The translations under genes and the position numbers were made by a program. A stretch of DNA of 64,000 nt, taken from Hoplostethus atlanticus. Taxonomy: Eukaryota > Chordata > Actinopteri > Trachichthyiformes > Trachichthyidae. The notes under the pieces were generated by a model. It ran no database searches. It was not told the DNA's origin and saw nothing but the letters and a program-made list of their open reading frames with translations. Positions within the stretch are counted from its first letter, which is position 1. Every line of letters starts with the position of its first letter. Below, piece after piece: positions 1 to 13,783 of the stretch. The stretch is from contig JAXDDX010000003.1 in assembly GCA_034670405.1 (NCBI GenBank), positions 4,893,001 through 4,957,000 of the forward strand, written 5' to 3'.

Positions 1-2572
1 GTTTATATATGTAGCTCATGTAAGTCTCAGAAATGCTGCAGTGCTGAGAGTTGATAGGCGTGAAAACTGGATTTAAACAATAACAATAGCCGCAGCTAAA
101 CAAAACCAACATACTGAGCATGAGTGAGCAGGCTTACTTGGATTACGGTGAACACATGTCCACACAAGTCTGCGAGAGCTAAAGAAGGCAGTACTCCCTG
201 TGTCTTTATCCCTGTACGGATTGATTTGGCCTTAACCAAAGTAGCAAATACCTAAAGGCATTTCCATGACCTATATTGGCTACGTGCTCGCAGAGATGCT
301 GATGTGGTCGCTTTAATATCGGTTGCTTGATTTAATATTGGAATATTGGTGTGCATGCAAGCGTAGACAAAGACATTCATTCAACCGGCATTTGACCACG
401 GTGCACAAACACAGAGTCTGATGATTGATTGATTGAGACTAAGATGACCTGACGAAAGCTTTCACTGGTTTTTATTCAATTTCAGAAATACTCCTTAGAT
501 TGCCTTAGTCTGCTCAGGAAAGAGGCGACAGACTCAAAGGCACTGGGTCAGCAGTAAATTGAAAAATGCGAAGATCAGACAGATGGGAAATTCACTCGCT
601 GACAAGACAGGTAGTACGTATGTAAACATTATCGGATGATTGGAAATACATTTTGATGTATTCCGATCCCACGATAACCAAGTAACACAAGGGGCTTGAA
701 AGACACGTCATGAAATAGACAATAAGGTAATACACAGCAATATTCAAGCAGATGCCATTTGGATTCCCTTGGTCCATTTTCCTCTTTCATGTTATGGTGA
801 TAGGAACTTTTAATTGTGTCAGATACATTATCAATAATTCATTCAGTGTTTGAGTCTGAGTGACCAAAGAATCAAACGTGTGATTTTCTGGGGCACAGAA
901 TAAAGTGATTATTATAGTTTCCCCCAACAGAGGAAGGCAAATAGAAACTGGATTGGAATGATGTTTCTCCACATGTATGACTGACACACTCTTGATTTAC
1001 TATTGAATCACAACAGGAATGCAAACATGCATGGTGTTTCCCAAAAAGTCTCTCATCTGCCCCTGCTATGTATGCATTTTCCTGTTCTAAGTGCAACCTA
1101 TGAGAAAGTCATCGATTGGATCAAATGGTGGTGCCTCTCCTTTTAGTCTGTCTGCCTTTCTCCAGTAATGAAATCAATGGAGGAAAGGGAGGGAGTTATG
1201 ACAAGGTAAAGGCAAAGGGGAGATGTCAGGCAGATATGTCTGATCGACATCTTAGAATGGATGGAAAGGAGGGAGTTGTTGACAAAACACGAATCAGTGT
1301 GCCTAATCACCATTTGAAAAAGGATTATATAGAAATGATTTAACCTTTTACAGAATTTCACGTTAATAATTGAAATCTGGAATGCAATCTCTCTCCGCCG
1401 ACTGTTTACTTGCCGTCACACACATGACCGCTGCACACTGCTGCTCAGCGTCCCTGGGTATTTAAATATCTTGAATATTTGTCGTGACCAGAGTGCAATC
1501 AGGGGGAAAATTACAACCACGCCATATTGAGAATTGGCAGATAGTGTTTCGCCTCTAGAGAAGCGTTCATTAGTAACACTCCCCGCTCAGCAATCAATGC
1601 ACTTCCCTCACAAATACCGTTTTGAAAAACCTCTGTGATAACCTATCGATCTTAAGAGCAACCCTACATTTCATTTTCAGCAGAACGCCATCAGTTATGA
1701 AATGCACAGTATGAGAATCCACCTGTGGTGTACAAAGGATTAGCAAAGTTAGTTCCTTTGAGCAGAGAATTGAAGACGATACTTTAATACCCTCGACTAC
1801 CAACGCAGAAATTCGAAATCAATTTATTCATGGAATAGAGTGATGGTAATTGAGTCATCCTTAACAGATTAGTGAAAAAAGATGAGAGTCGTTTAAAAAC
1901 CACGCCATCAATGCAAAGCATGAAGATTAACGAGTTATGCTGGGAGGTTAATATATCTGAAAGGCAAAGCATGCAGTTAATCAGCTGCATCAATGCTGCA
2001 CATGAGTTGTGTATTTGCAAATTGTTTTTCAGGAACCCGACCAAAACACATCAATATCAAATTAAATAAAAGTAACCTTTACCAACACACAGCAGCAGCA
2101 ATTAACAATAAGTCAAAGCATTTTTGAGGAATATGAAATCCATGAAGCAAATCCTGTGTGGAGTAACAGTGTATTGATGTAGCGTAATGGGCTACCTTCA
2201 GGTTAACACCTATGTAGCATATGGGGTGTGGCAGCTTGTGGCTCACCGGCATGCCAGAAACAAAAAAAAATCCATTAAAAAAAATATAGCAAGAGAGGTG
2301 ACGGTCCCCTCCAGGGCGTGATGCATGTGAAATCACACATGTCACTGTGCTTGTGCCTTACAGTTTCCTGCAAAGGACATCTGCAGCTTTTCCCCTTCTG
2401 CAAGCATAGCAGATGTGTGTTTATTACAGGCATTATCCAGCTTCTTGCGTCATTAGTGATGCAGGTAGCAATAATTCACTGTAACTATTGTATGGCTGAC
2501 ACAGTAAGCATTCACAAGTACACGCTTACAACTGAGAGACATTTTGGAGGGGAATTCTGCTTGTACAAGAAT

Positions 2573-2617
2573 ACACACACACACATACACACACACTCTT
2601 GCACATGCACACACACT
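2573..2617. repeat. Interrupted (CA)n microsatellite
   Basis: AC dinucleotides with interruptions (one AT, then CTCTTG and ATG). Confidence 0.9.
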
Positions 2618-2662
2618 TCATGGGAGTCCAAAAGAGTTGAATTTGTTAAAATCAAGGCTAAC

Positions 2663-3188
2663 GGTGAATTCCATTGTACTCGGAAGTCGATAATTCCGAG
2701 ACGGTATTCCCGACTAACGCCCTCATGTTTGTATGGCAAGTCTCTGAATTTCACAAGCATCTAAAGCGGACCTACATCAACTACTACAGCGCCATTAGTG
2801 AAGAGAAACGGCTCATATCAGTGAACTAGTAACGTTAACGTAAGTAGGCTAGTACCGCACGCTAGTAAAGACTTCTATCTCGTAACGTTGAGCACAAATA
2901 AACTGAATTACGTTACAAATGTAAAGTACAAAGTTGTTTCAACATGTTTTCATAACAAAAACGACATATGAAGTAAAAATTGATGCAAAGGGAATTGTGT
3001 TTACTGTTCACGGTGTGAGCCGCTATATATTGCTGTGATGTGTCACGTGTGTTTATGTCGGCGAACTTGGACCAGTTGGATCTTGCCCGAGTTTCCGACT
3101 GGGAATTCCAACTTGAATGACTGTTCTATTGCACTTTTCCGTGTTGGAGGTTGTTTTTTCCCGAGTTCCGAGGACAATGGAATGCACC
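2663..3188. mobile_element. Non-autonomous DNA transposon (MITE-like) with 26-27-bp inverted ends
   Basis: The left end at 2663-2689 reads GGTGAATTCCATTGTACTCG and on. The reverse complement of the right end (3188-3162) reads GGTGCATTCCATTGTCCTCG and on, so only about three bases differ over 26. The element is about 526 bp. The interior has no credible coding capacity and contains a GTAACGTTAACG-type patch near 2830. A clear target-site duplication was not seen. The family was not identified. Confidence 0.75.
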
Positions 3189-3849
3189 ACAAGACTCCAT
3201 TGAAACCAAAAAAGCACAAACATTCATTGTCTGAATTTGAGTGTCTGAATTTTGTGCCACCGAGGAATACCGCGGTTATCAGAGACGTCTAATAAAACAT
3301 TGCAAACACTTGATAGTCAATAGTTACACTCAGGGGCAATGATGTATTGTAGAGTATCACAGTGCAATTTATCTCACAAGTAATTACTGAGGATTACCGA
3401 GTAATTGTAGGAGAGGGAAGGGGAGGTGAGGGCAGAGTGTATGGCGAGTGCTGGGGTCAGAACATGAATTAGCACGCACAGAAAGGACGCTGGCTGGATT
3501 AGGTTCAGATAGAAGGTGAGTGGTGCTGATGTAAATGATGAGATAAGGAGCTTAGTCAAAGCACCCAATGGATTTGCTAGTCGGCCTGTTAAAGGGCCCC
3601 GTCTGCTGTTAACACATTACCAAAGCGACTCAATGAGACTCAGAAAGTGTCGGCGCCCAGCATTTCATCTGTGAAAATACTATAAAATACCATTAGCACA
3701 ATAGTATTGCTCCACGGAAGGGCTGCCTCTTCCACCTTATAACCGCTCTTGGCCGAAGGCAGGACTGAGTGTGGGCGACCCCTTCACAGAGCTGCCAAGG
3801 GAGAGAGGCAAGCAGCTCCTTTGAACTGGCTCATAGCATTACTACTCAC

Positions 3850-3951
3850 CGGCTTATCAGTGAAGGGGGTTGACTCAGAGGGCGCCATGTCGTAATAAGG
3901 AGGCTGGAGAGGAAGCTTCTGCATTTCCTCCTCCTTGTCCAGATGAACCAC
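3850..3951 (-). CDS. nectin1: nectin1 beta-type tail exon with PPYY motif
   Basis: 102-bp exon (34 codons, phase 0 at both ends). The acceptor is TTCCTGTAG (AG at 3953-3952). It encodes V-V-H-L-D-K-E-E-E-M-Q-K-L, P-L-Q-P-P-Y-Y-D-M-A-P and S-E-S-T-P-F-T-D-K-P. A consensus donor GTGAGT follows at 3849-3844. P-P-Y-Y fits the PPxY ligand of WW domains, and Y-Y-D-M fits YxxM. If the donor is used, a further exon must lie beyond position 1 or remain unrecognised in 1-3840. If it is not used, the frame stays open for 21 more codons (V-S-S-N-A-M-S-Q-F-K and on) to TGA at 3786-3784. In the mammalian form the protein ends soon after P-P-Y-Y-D, so a read-through end is plausible. Confidence 0.9.
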
Positions 3952-5425
3952 CTACAGGAAACACCAGAGCTCAGAAAGGATGGGTGGGTGATGATGAGCT
4001 CAATGATATCCTCGCACAAACCAAACAGCCAATCAGCTGCTCTGGCCAAGGTCAACTTTGCAATTAGCCTATCACTGAAGACTGTGGCCTGCGTTGCATG
4101 CACATTACTACGTAGCTAGAATACCACAACACCGGAGAGTTACGTTGAAAGTTATTTAACTTGTCAAGTGAAGTCCGTTTGCACACATCTGTTTTTCAGT
4201 GGTAATACGCACAAACTAGGCCGGGAACCTGACAGGGAATACGACTTGACAGGAGTAAGATCTTTAGCTGCCGTGCAGAAATCTATATGGGCATCAAAGT
4301 TATTTTGTCGAATAAATCTCTTCCATATTGTCGTATAAAGGTATGATGCAAAGCTGCGAAATAGATTGCAAATGTGGTAAAATAACAGTAAAGCTACACA
4401 GCTAGCATTGCTACAGAGCCACTGAAGAAGATGCAGTACAGTTTGTTGCATTATGCCTTAGCTAATACACGTCATGATTAGCTAAGATGAAAATGTTTAG
4501 ATGCGATGTGGCTTCTCACAACCTTCCTGTTACAAAAAGATGCTTTCACTGGGCGTGGAATTATCTTGCTTTATCCTTTTCACAATCAAAAAATATGAAG
4601 ATATCATGGAATATGAACTATTATGAACTATTAAAGCATTACAAATGGCCAGAGAAAAAATGGACTCCCTGTCTTGATGTAAGAGCCTAGCATGGTGTTT
4701 AGTTTGGGGGCTTCTTTTAATGTTTGAGGTCACTGAATTGAAATGTTTAAATTTGGGATAATCCTCCCACATAGGTGCCTTTCAATAGAGATTTTCAACA
4801 ATCGTGCCTTGGCTTTGTCATATTTCAGAGGAATATATATTCAGCGTTTGAGGACTTGAAACTGGACTGACATTTCAGTTCAAAAGTCGAAAGGGACTCT
4901 GAGTCTTCAATGTGTCAACGTTTGGTGATTTTTCTTTCTCCAGAAAAGTAAGTGCTTAGAAATAAAAAATAAAAAATACTTCAGGATATATTTCACATTT
5001 GAAAAGCATTATATCAGCTTTACACCAGATGGAATATGCTGTGATTGGTGTTTTCAGTGGTATTACTGACAAGATGACATATGACAAGATGACAACATAA
5101 TATATAAAAAGACAGTGTTCCTATCTGATGTGAGAGGACATGGCTCACTTATGGGTGGCTTTTGAAACCAGTGTGTATTTAATATCCTCATATTGACCTG
5201 CGCAGTCTAATTTCATGGCCAACAGGTTACTGCGTGTTCACCTGTATTAATATCGTGTCTATCCGGAGATGACTAGAGACCTTATTCCTAGATGATGATG
5301 AGGGGGAACACACTCATTACAAAGACATTGTTAGAAAATTAAATGGCGAATGAAGGAGGCATTCGGGTTAGAACAGAGTACAAGGTACATCAGAAAAGGA
5401 ATGAAGTGAGAAGATGATGGAACCA

Positions 5426-5465
<40 letters not shown>

Positions 5466-8381
5466 CTAAACAACATGATTCATACTATGAGTACATGAAA
5501 GGAAAAGAGACGACATCATTTATGACTCGAATGAAGCATCTTTTTATCACCATTGGGGGTAAAATTAGATATCAGAGGTTTTCACTTCAAACAGAGTTGT
5601 GATATTAGCTCTTGTATTCTCAATCGAGGCAGCAGACTTGAGCGGCGGCGGTGGCAAAGCGCTCTATTATAGTTTCCGTTCCACCAGGTCACCGGTGTTA
5701 AAATCTGCCCACAGCATGCTCCTAATTGATCTGTCAAAGTCTGTCATGATCTCAAAGCAAAGTTTGACACTGTTGAGTGAGTAATACTTTTAAAGAGGTT
5801 TAAAGTGCGATAGTCATGACAGGTCCATGAGACGTTTAAAAATGATGGAATGAATTCACATTCGAAAGACAAATGAACACTCATAAAACCTTCATTAAAC
5901 ATTTATTAGACCTCTACGTCGCACGGTTACATAACAGGAATAAAAGTCCTCCGGAACAATGCTGTTTTCAATGAATGTGAGATTCCTATGACAGATTTGA
6001 ACAATGCTTGTCCTCTCCACACGTCCGTGCTATTCAATTTGACGGATCAAAAGGTTGCCAAATGCCTTTTGATCCCTCATTTTTCTTACATTGAAAAATA
6101 GAAGTTGAATGCCAGTCAATATCCACTGCACTCGCTTGCTGTAATATTTCCCCTTCATGTTCCCTCCAGTTGCAAGGATTTTAATGGCTGAGTGGTCATG
6201 TATGCAGAGGACCAGAGTTCATGTGCAGATGAAAGCAATTAGCTGGAGGGAGCATTTGTTCAGGTGCAGAGAGACATTGGGATCCTGAATTACTTTCACC
6301 TAATTGGCCCTCTCAATCCACCCCACAATGCAACGTACACATGGCGCTTATGTTTGTGAGATGTTTTGCCAGTTTCGTGCCCACAAGGCTGCCAGCTTCT
6401 TTCAGACAGTCAAGTCACCTAGCAACCTATTCTGATATTACAGCTGCAGTATTCAACTTTTTCCCCACATGAAAATAGTAATAAATGAATAGTAGGTGAT
6501 ATATAACAGCGTGGCAGACGAGGCCTGTTCAAAAACACTGTGAACATTGGCATTGTTTTTTTTTTTTAAATTACAGACTGCGTGTGTTCGTCGCCTGCCT
6601 CTTCAGCCCGTGGTGGCTCGTTCACATGCTGGTTGCCTCGGCCTCAAGATGAAAAGCTGCACATTGTAGTTTTAATTGCAATTTATTTTTTCTGCTGGAT
6701 AATTTGGACCAATTCTGCCATTCAAACACAATGATGAATGAATGGTATGAACGTATGAAAGTAGAGGTAATTGTTAATGTGCTTGTGTAACATAATTAAT
6801 GAATGTCATTCTTCATGTGTAAATGATGATTACTCATTCATGTCAATTGAGCCTGTTATGATTTTTTTCCTTTTTTACCTTTATTTATCCAGAGGGGGGT
6901 TGATGAGCATTATATGTTCTTTATACATATACAACTACAGTCATACAATTAAACATATTAACTCATGGAGGCTGGCCACATTATGACTTATAACTGATCA
7001 CCACTGAGAGGCCGGGGATTAAATGGCTTTCTCAAGTGCATTTCATCAGTAGTTGTTCATTCACTTTCCCTGCCCATATTTTGTATGACGTCCAGGGATT
7101 TGACCTTAAAGAAGTCATAATGCACTGTTAAAATGTTATTCATTGGCTATTGCAGTTAATGAAACATTCAGTTCTGATTCTATTTTTTCTTAATCTGACA
7201 GTGAACGCAACCTGGTTTTTTTTACATCAGTCAATTCTTTTGACGAAGCCAGTGAATGTTGACATTTCAGTTTTTCACTAATTATTCAACAGTTAATAAA
7301 AAAGGCCATCCATTACTCTTTGATAGCGAATCAGTAAACAGTGTGACATTTATTAGGGAACGTTTTCAAAATAAAAGCTACTTTGAATCTAAAATCATAT
7401 ATTGGGGTTAACAGCAAAGTGCCGTGAAGCTTTTTTTCCATTAATTGGATGGCATTTCTTATATACACTACTCTTTTATTGATGTCTAAATACACCAGAA
7501 TGAATTATTACAATATACTGTGGATGTGTTCTTTGTCTAAATCTCGTAAGACAAGGGTTGGTTGCAACTATGCCAAAAGACAGGAGGCAGCCAGTATAAG
7601 ATGCCACTTGAGTGTGAGTATTTTATTATAAAAATCTAAAAATACAGTATACGCTGGCCAAATATATTCCATCTTAATTCTAACTTCAGAATAACACACA
7701 TTTATACTCTAGTGTGCTGCCTGCAAAATGAACCACTTACCGTCACTTTACCTGGAATTTGGAGACAAATTAATTTGAGACTGGTAATTACTCATATTAC
7801 TGGCTTTACCTGAGGCACAAGACATTTCTGTATTTAGATATTCCACTTTATCCGTGTTTTTGGAAACCAAGGGGCTCTCAGTTAATGTAACTGACTAGAT
7901 GAAAGCAGCTCTTTGACCAGCACGAGTTCAGAGATGACGAGAAACACTTGGAAAGGTGGGTGAGGTGAGAGGTACGCCTATAAGAAGTACCATATGATGT
8001 CTGAAAAATAGCGACATGTCACTAAATTGACGCATCGTTTTCTTGCTATGCCTCCGATGACATAAATATCACACAGACACCATATTTAACCATGTCTTCT
8101 GGTGTGAAGGTGTCATGAATGTGTTTGTGAACGTCCTGTTGACTGGCTTTCCATTAAAATGTCAGCCATGTTTCAGATTCTGGATAAGTTTCGGCCCAGA
8201 AATGAAATATACTCCCGATTCCTGAGGGGGCTCGTATTAGCAAAGTTACACTCAAAATCCTCTTTCGCTAAGAAGAGTGAAAGAAATTTTGAAATAGAAA
8301 CCTGGCAAACCCCTCAGCATTTGTGGCAGACCAGCTTTGCATGCATGCAGAGAGGACGAGGCCGAGGGAGGAGGATCCTAC
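3952..8381. other. nectin1: nectin1 intron (4.4 kb)
   Basis: The intron runs from the donor at 8381 to the acceptor at 3952. Apart from the TA microsatellite at 5429-5463 and short poly-T runs, nothing is recognisable. The short open frames on both strands lack domains and look like chance. Confidence 0.8.
5429..5463. repeat. (TA)n microsatellite, about 17 units
   Basis: Uninterrupted TA dinucleotide run in the intron between exons 8382-8475 and 3850-3951. Confidence 0.97.
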
Positions 8382-8475
8382 CTGGATGTCATCAGATGTC
8401 AAGTGTCCCTTCATGTCACTGTTCTTCTTTTTGGGTGGGGGAGGGGCTGGCTTGTGGGCAGGTGGGAGGTCGGTC
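8382..8475 (-). CDS. nectin1: nectin1 beta-type tail exon, proline/lysine-rich
   Basis: 94-bp exon. The acceptor is CTTAACAG (AG at 8477-8476); the first base completes the split Leu codon from 16545. It then encodes 31 residues: T-D-L-P-P-A-H-K-P-A-P-P-P-P-K-K-K, N-S-D-M-K-G-H-L and T-S-D-D-I-Q. The donor is GTAGGA from 8381. The A-P-P-P-P-K-K-K run is a polyproline stretch of the kind bound by SH3, WW or EVH1 domains (inference). The D-D-I-Q end matches the next exon, which starts V-V-H-L-D; D/E-D-I-Q-V-V-H-L-D is a conserved join of this isoform as I recall it. The helix exon lies 8.1 kb upstream in transcript order. Confidence 0.91.
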
Positions 8476-10781
8476 CTGTTAAGAGAGCGAAAGGATAACA
8501 TGACACTCAGCACAGTAAGGGATCGCCACTCTTTACGGCCCTCACCTTCTACTGCACTCTATAATGAGAAGTCCTGCCTGCACTTGCCTTTTTCACTCTT
8601 TCCTTGGATTTTGATAGACCTCGTGTTCGTGGCTTTGTTGCAGCGGCAGCCATTCCCCCCTGCCCTTTCAAAGGCTCTCGCTGGAGAGAGACTGCGCTAA
8701 TGAGAGTGGGCTGTAATTGGACACTGAGGTGAGGAGATGGGGATGGAAGGGTATGGAGGCAGGGAGAAGGGCAGTGTGAGTCAAGTCCTCAGGGTGGCTT
8801 CAACCTCATCCAGAGCACTACGCGGATAAACATACTGCCCACCGCGCGGCGACTGTTTGTTTGACATGTCATCCTGAGCCCGTGAGTCGGAGAGCACAGC
8901 GGGGCGAGCAGGATCCCTGGATCCCCGGTACTAACATGCCCTATTCCCGAGGCGCTCGCCCCACCCCACTGTCGACACACCTGGGGAATAACAAAGCCTC
9001 ACAACCCCGCCACCTGTGCTCATTCTGCATGCCGCCATTAACAGAACAGTAAACAACTATTTTCCTCATGTTCATCCGATCAACAATTAAAAGAAATTCG
9101 GCGGAGATAAAAGGTCACGCCGGCATGCAGTCGATGATGCAATAAAAAAAAAAAAAGGAAACTGAAGATACAATTTCAAACGGGGGGGAAGACGGAAATA
9201 ATTGAAAGCTTGTTGTTTGAAATTGTTTGAAGTGCATCCAGATAATTATTTCAGACAAGGAAGCAGAAGGGCTGTTGCTACGTAATTGTTACAAAGAAAA
9301 AATCCCTTCCCTCAAACACGGTGGCAGTCGGATGTCATCTGCCACATTCTGACACGATATCAGGAGTGATCAAAGATAATGAAGCCGAGCGCAGACGCCG
9401 AGCTGTGTACCTACATGCATTATCTCCAGCTCCTCCTGCTTCCCCATTCGCACTGGTTCATGTCCTTATTGAATAACATGACCTTTCCACAAGGCCAAGC
9501 TGGCTTTTTAATGCGCAGAAAATTTGTGCATGAGTGCACCTCTTAACTCTTTTTTTCACGCTCATTATTTCCAGCCCGTATCACCTTGTCTCCAGACAGG
9601 GCTGCCGTGCCACTGCCAGATTTCATGTGGCACCGTCTTCAGCCTCTGCCTGCACCAGAGGCACAGCATTGCACAGGCAGCGGCAGCATAGCACGCTCCC
9701 TTGTCTGCAATGACCTGTTCCACTGGAGAGCCATCAGAGGGAGAAGCATCCATTTTCTCCGAGACAGATAATTATGAGACTTGTGAAAATGTAGAAAAGA
9801 AATGCTGCACGTACGGCGGCGTTACGAAATATTGTAATCCGCCGCTTGTGATCGATTGGATTCTGTTGCAGGTGAGAATATACAAAAAAAAAAACACAGT
9901 GAGAAACCAACAAGGTCATTCGCTTTTAAAGAAATGTAGCTGAAATCATTTCCAGCTACTGTCTGCATTGCACATATACGAAAACATCAAATTCTGACAC
10001 ATCACCGATTCGCGGGATGGGAACAGAAATAGAACACTCTGAAACAACCCGACATTAGAAGCAACATCTACTGCATTTCAAGACTTCACAGTTTAGCATC
10101 CACAGATTGGGACAGATTACTCAACGGGAGGAAATCATACCGTGTTGGTGTATGACATTTGCTGCATTTGGAGCTGCCTCTCCAACTTCAATTAGATCCA
10201 TATTAGAATTAGATTGCATGTTATGGGAAAGGGCATTTTCAAACAGGTAGTGTGTTTGTGCCCCGTGTGCACGACGGGTTTGGTAGACTTCACCAAACAC
10301 GACGCCTCCACATCTCACGACAGCGACCATTTTCCTCCTGTCACGACTCACTTTTTTCGATTGACTTGAGCTACATTTGCGATCGCGTTACGTATAAGGA
10401 GCGGCCTGAGGAGCATGTGAGTGCACAGTCCGCCACAGCTGGGTGAAACAATGGCAAGAAAAAACTAACAAGAGCATCACTGTTTGATGACCCAATGTGT
10501 AGACAGAGTATACATACATAGAGTAGGGGTATGCAGACATATGTGCGTGCCCAATCTCTTTCTCAGACACAGACACACACACAAATTGATAAAATCATAT
10601 ATATATATAACAAACTAACTGAAGCTGTAATCTTTGTAACTGGGGGTTCAATTTTAACTGAATGATTCTGTTAGAAAAAGAAAAAAAAGTTAAATGTTGT
10701 AGTAAAGTTGGATGTGAAATATCACAGAGGCAATGTTTATGTTTCACAGATGAATCCAGGATGATAATAGCCGGCAGTCGC

Positions 10782-10836
10782 AGCTGTACAATTGCCGTTA
10801 TATTGCTTCAAAGTAATATAACGGTGAATTCCAGCT
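10782..10836. repeat. Inverted repeat (hairpin)
   Basis: CCGTTATATT at 10795-10804 is followed, after a 10-base loop, by its exact complement AATATAACGG at 10815-10824. The arms extend imperfectly outward to AGCTG at 10782 and CAGCT at 10832-10836. It may be a small MITE remnant; no gene product is implied. Confidence 0.7.
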
Positions 10837-13739
10837 AAATAATTGAGTGACTTCTTTCCATTTCAAGACTTTCTTTCAAGGAAAATAAGCAATGACTTTG
10901 ATCTTGGATTTTTTTCTTTTTTTTCTTGCTCCATGTGAAGTTTGTAGATAAATGACAGTTCCCAATGAAGTTCCCTCTTGCATTTTAAGATTTTGAAGTG
11001 ACTGACTGAGGAGATGCAACCCTCTGCTTGGACTAAAGCCTTTAAAAATAAATGGATATGTAGAGCTCCAGACAAGACGGTACAATATCAACCATATTAA
11101 TAAGAGCTGATAAGCATTTAAAGCATGGGCAGAAGCCATTTGAAAAGGCTGCACAATTTCCAATAGTTATTAAGGAAGGATTTTCCCTGCTCTGAAATAT
11201 CATTTTCCATACGGTGAGTAAAATATTGAGCACAAATGCAGCATGGCCACACTTGAAATTTGTGTCGTCTCAATCAATATATCCCTCATCTTTCACTTAC
11301 GGTGTAAGTAATTCTCTGGTTTGCACGACCGTCATTAGTCAGACATGATAAACGCACATTCAGCTGGAGCACCTGATGCGTATCTCAGCTGTGTGATTAC
11401 ACGTAGACGACACCGGAGCTGAATTTGATGCAAGGCAGCATGTGGGCGTTGGCTTTGTGAATCCCAGACACTAATGAAAGCCGACAAGCGCCGCAAGCCT
11501 GTGGGGAGCAGAAAGCGCCGGGCAGGGAACCATAAGCTACATTCAGGTTGTACTGCTACCTACTTTAGACGTCCACCTCGAAGACCTCGCTCTTCCTCGC
11601 TCTGTCAACTACAAAAGGCTCAGGGCAGCTTAATGGGAGATTTAAGAGGGATAGCAAGGAGAAAACATAGCTAATCCTTAAACCGAGAAGAGTAATCTGT
11701 GGGAGGATGATTTACAGCAAAGAAAACAACTTCCTGAATACGCTCAACAAAATGTGACCCTTTATTAGAAATGTTGAACTGGAGATATTCAGATATTCCC
11801 TCGGTTTGACAGACAGAAAATACCTCTTCTGTCCTCCTCTACCTCCACGGTAGAGAAGGAGGAGCACTGCGTCTCCAGAAGATTTTGGATTAGAGAGCCA
11901 CCGTATGACCACCGTTCTCCTTGTGGAAAACAACATGAAGTGTTTGAGCTGATCCTTGGTGCTCCCATTGATTTCTGTTGATCACAATCTTATTTGGCAA
12001 TTTAAATGCTAATGATACTTTTAATTGCAAGACGGGATAAATGTGATTTGATCTTTAGGAGGCAATTACTTTCATGCTTTGTCTAGCTCCAATCTTTTCA
12101 AAAGGCAGACAACAATTACTCTGTGGAGCTCAGCGCTTTTTGTTCTTCTTCTTTTCTCCTAGCAGGAAAGAGTAAAAACAAGAATAAAACAATACGACTT
12201 CTCTTTTGTTTTCTGACAAGTTTATCAAAAACTATTTCCATTTTGGAGGAAGGTTTTGCTTTTTTTTTAACACTTTACAATTGTACACATATTCAGGGCC
12301 AGTTACCAGACCTATTTCAATGCCGTAGGCTTCTAATAATAGATTACATACACTGCTATACAGGATACATGGAAATGTACTATATGTACAACATTCTGTA
12401 CAGAGAAACCAAGCACCGTTTTTTACTCATAAACAACATGATAAAAGGGAAAGAGTCATATTCACACCTAATACAACAATAACAGTCCATGTTGAATGGC
12501 TCAGAAAGACAAAGACAATCCTACTTTGGTCACTTTGGCTTAAAGCTAGTAAGTGTCCAACATCAATAACCATTTATTACCTTTTTATAGATCTCCACAC
12601 GGCAATGGTGAAAAGCAAAGGTGACCACTTTGTAAATTAAAGTGTATACAAGTGTAAATAATATCTCTGGAGATTCTCCACGAATCCTGGTGAAAACCTC
12701 TGTCAGCATGTGTTACTAAAGGAGACGTCTATAGCTGCAACCTCCCATTTCCTTCTGTTAGACCACACTGGAGAGTCTATCAATAATTTTAAGTGTCCTC
12801 TAAATCTCAGTGCTGGAGTATTTCAGTCCCGCAAGCACATTTCCAGTTAAATTGAAATTTTTGTGATATATTTTTGTTTTCCCAAGGTAACCCCAAGAGG
12901 CTAGAATCTATACCAAAAGCGTGAGAATAAAAAAAAACTGAAAATATTTCTATGTGTGTGTTGTTGACAGTGACATCCAGTTCATAATTCTTTTACATTC
13001 TGCATGTGCTGCTTTTTCAGATATTGTGGTAAATATGTTCAGGATTGTTGGCATCAAGCTGATTTATAACGCTGACTATTTGCAACTCTGTCAGCATCAG
13101 CTCTGTGTCAGAAACACTACGGAGTGAATTCATTTTCCAGGGGATCCACGCCACGACTTGGCGGTGCTTTTCAGCGTTTTTGAGGTCATACATCACACTC
13201 CGGCAAAAGACAGAAACGATGAACACATTATTCTGAGAACACCGGTTTTGACAATGCCCATCTATTTTGATAAGCAGTTGACTGTTGTGCCAGTGCAGCC
13301 TCTAAAGGGCAAATGATTTATTAGGATTGACCAATTCTGAGTCACATCATGTGCCGCTTTGTGAGGGCAAACACAGGCGTGACTGGCGGTGCAGTCAGGC
13401 ATGTTATCAAATGCCCAGGCTTGATTAACAGCTCATCAACAAGCAGAATTAAACAGTCTGGCTAAATGCATCCCCTCTACCCCGACAGTAGACACTCATA
13501 TAAAACTATGAATCTCTTGCAGCGCGTGAAACCGCACATTCACTTGCTCTCACACCAAAGCAGTTTCTCATCGGCGTTTACACGGTTAAACATTTCAAAA
13601 GTAAACAATCACTTCATAAGACACTGAACATGTTCGGAGACGAGCTACAGTGACGTGAACACCGACACAAATATTCATGTGGACAGTTTTAAGCTTTGAA
13701 TCACAGTTCACTACATTGAGCAGAGCATGCCGAACCAGG

Positions 13740-13740
<1 letters not shown>

Positions 13741-13783
<43 letters not shown>

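Larger units (their letters stand above)
1..3849. other. Noncoding flank or 3' intron of nectin1
   Basis: No exon beyond 3850 could be recognised on the minus strand, although 3784-3849 may be coding if the last donor is ignored. The stretch holds a CA-rich microsatellite (2573-2617) and a TIR element (2663-3188). The rest is unremarkable AT-rich sequence with only short chance reading frames. Confidence 0.6.

Noticed and set aside
2318..2764. 148-codon open frame, plus strand
   Set aside because: It runs through the CA microsatellite (His/Thr repeats), has no domain and overlaps the left end of a TIR element.
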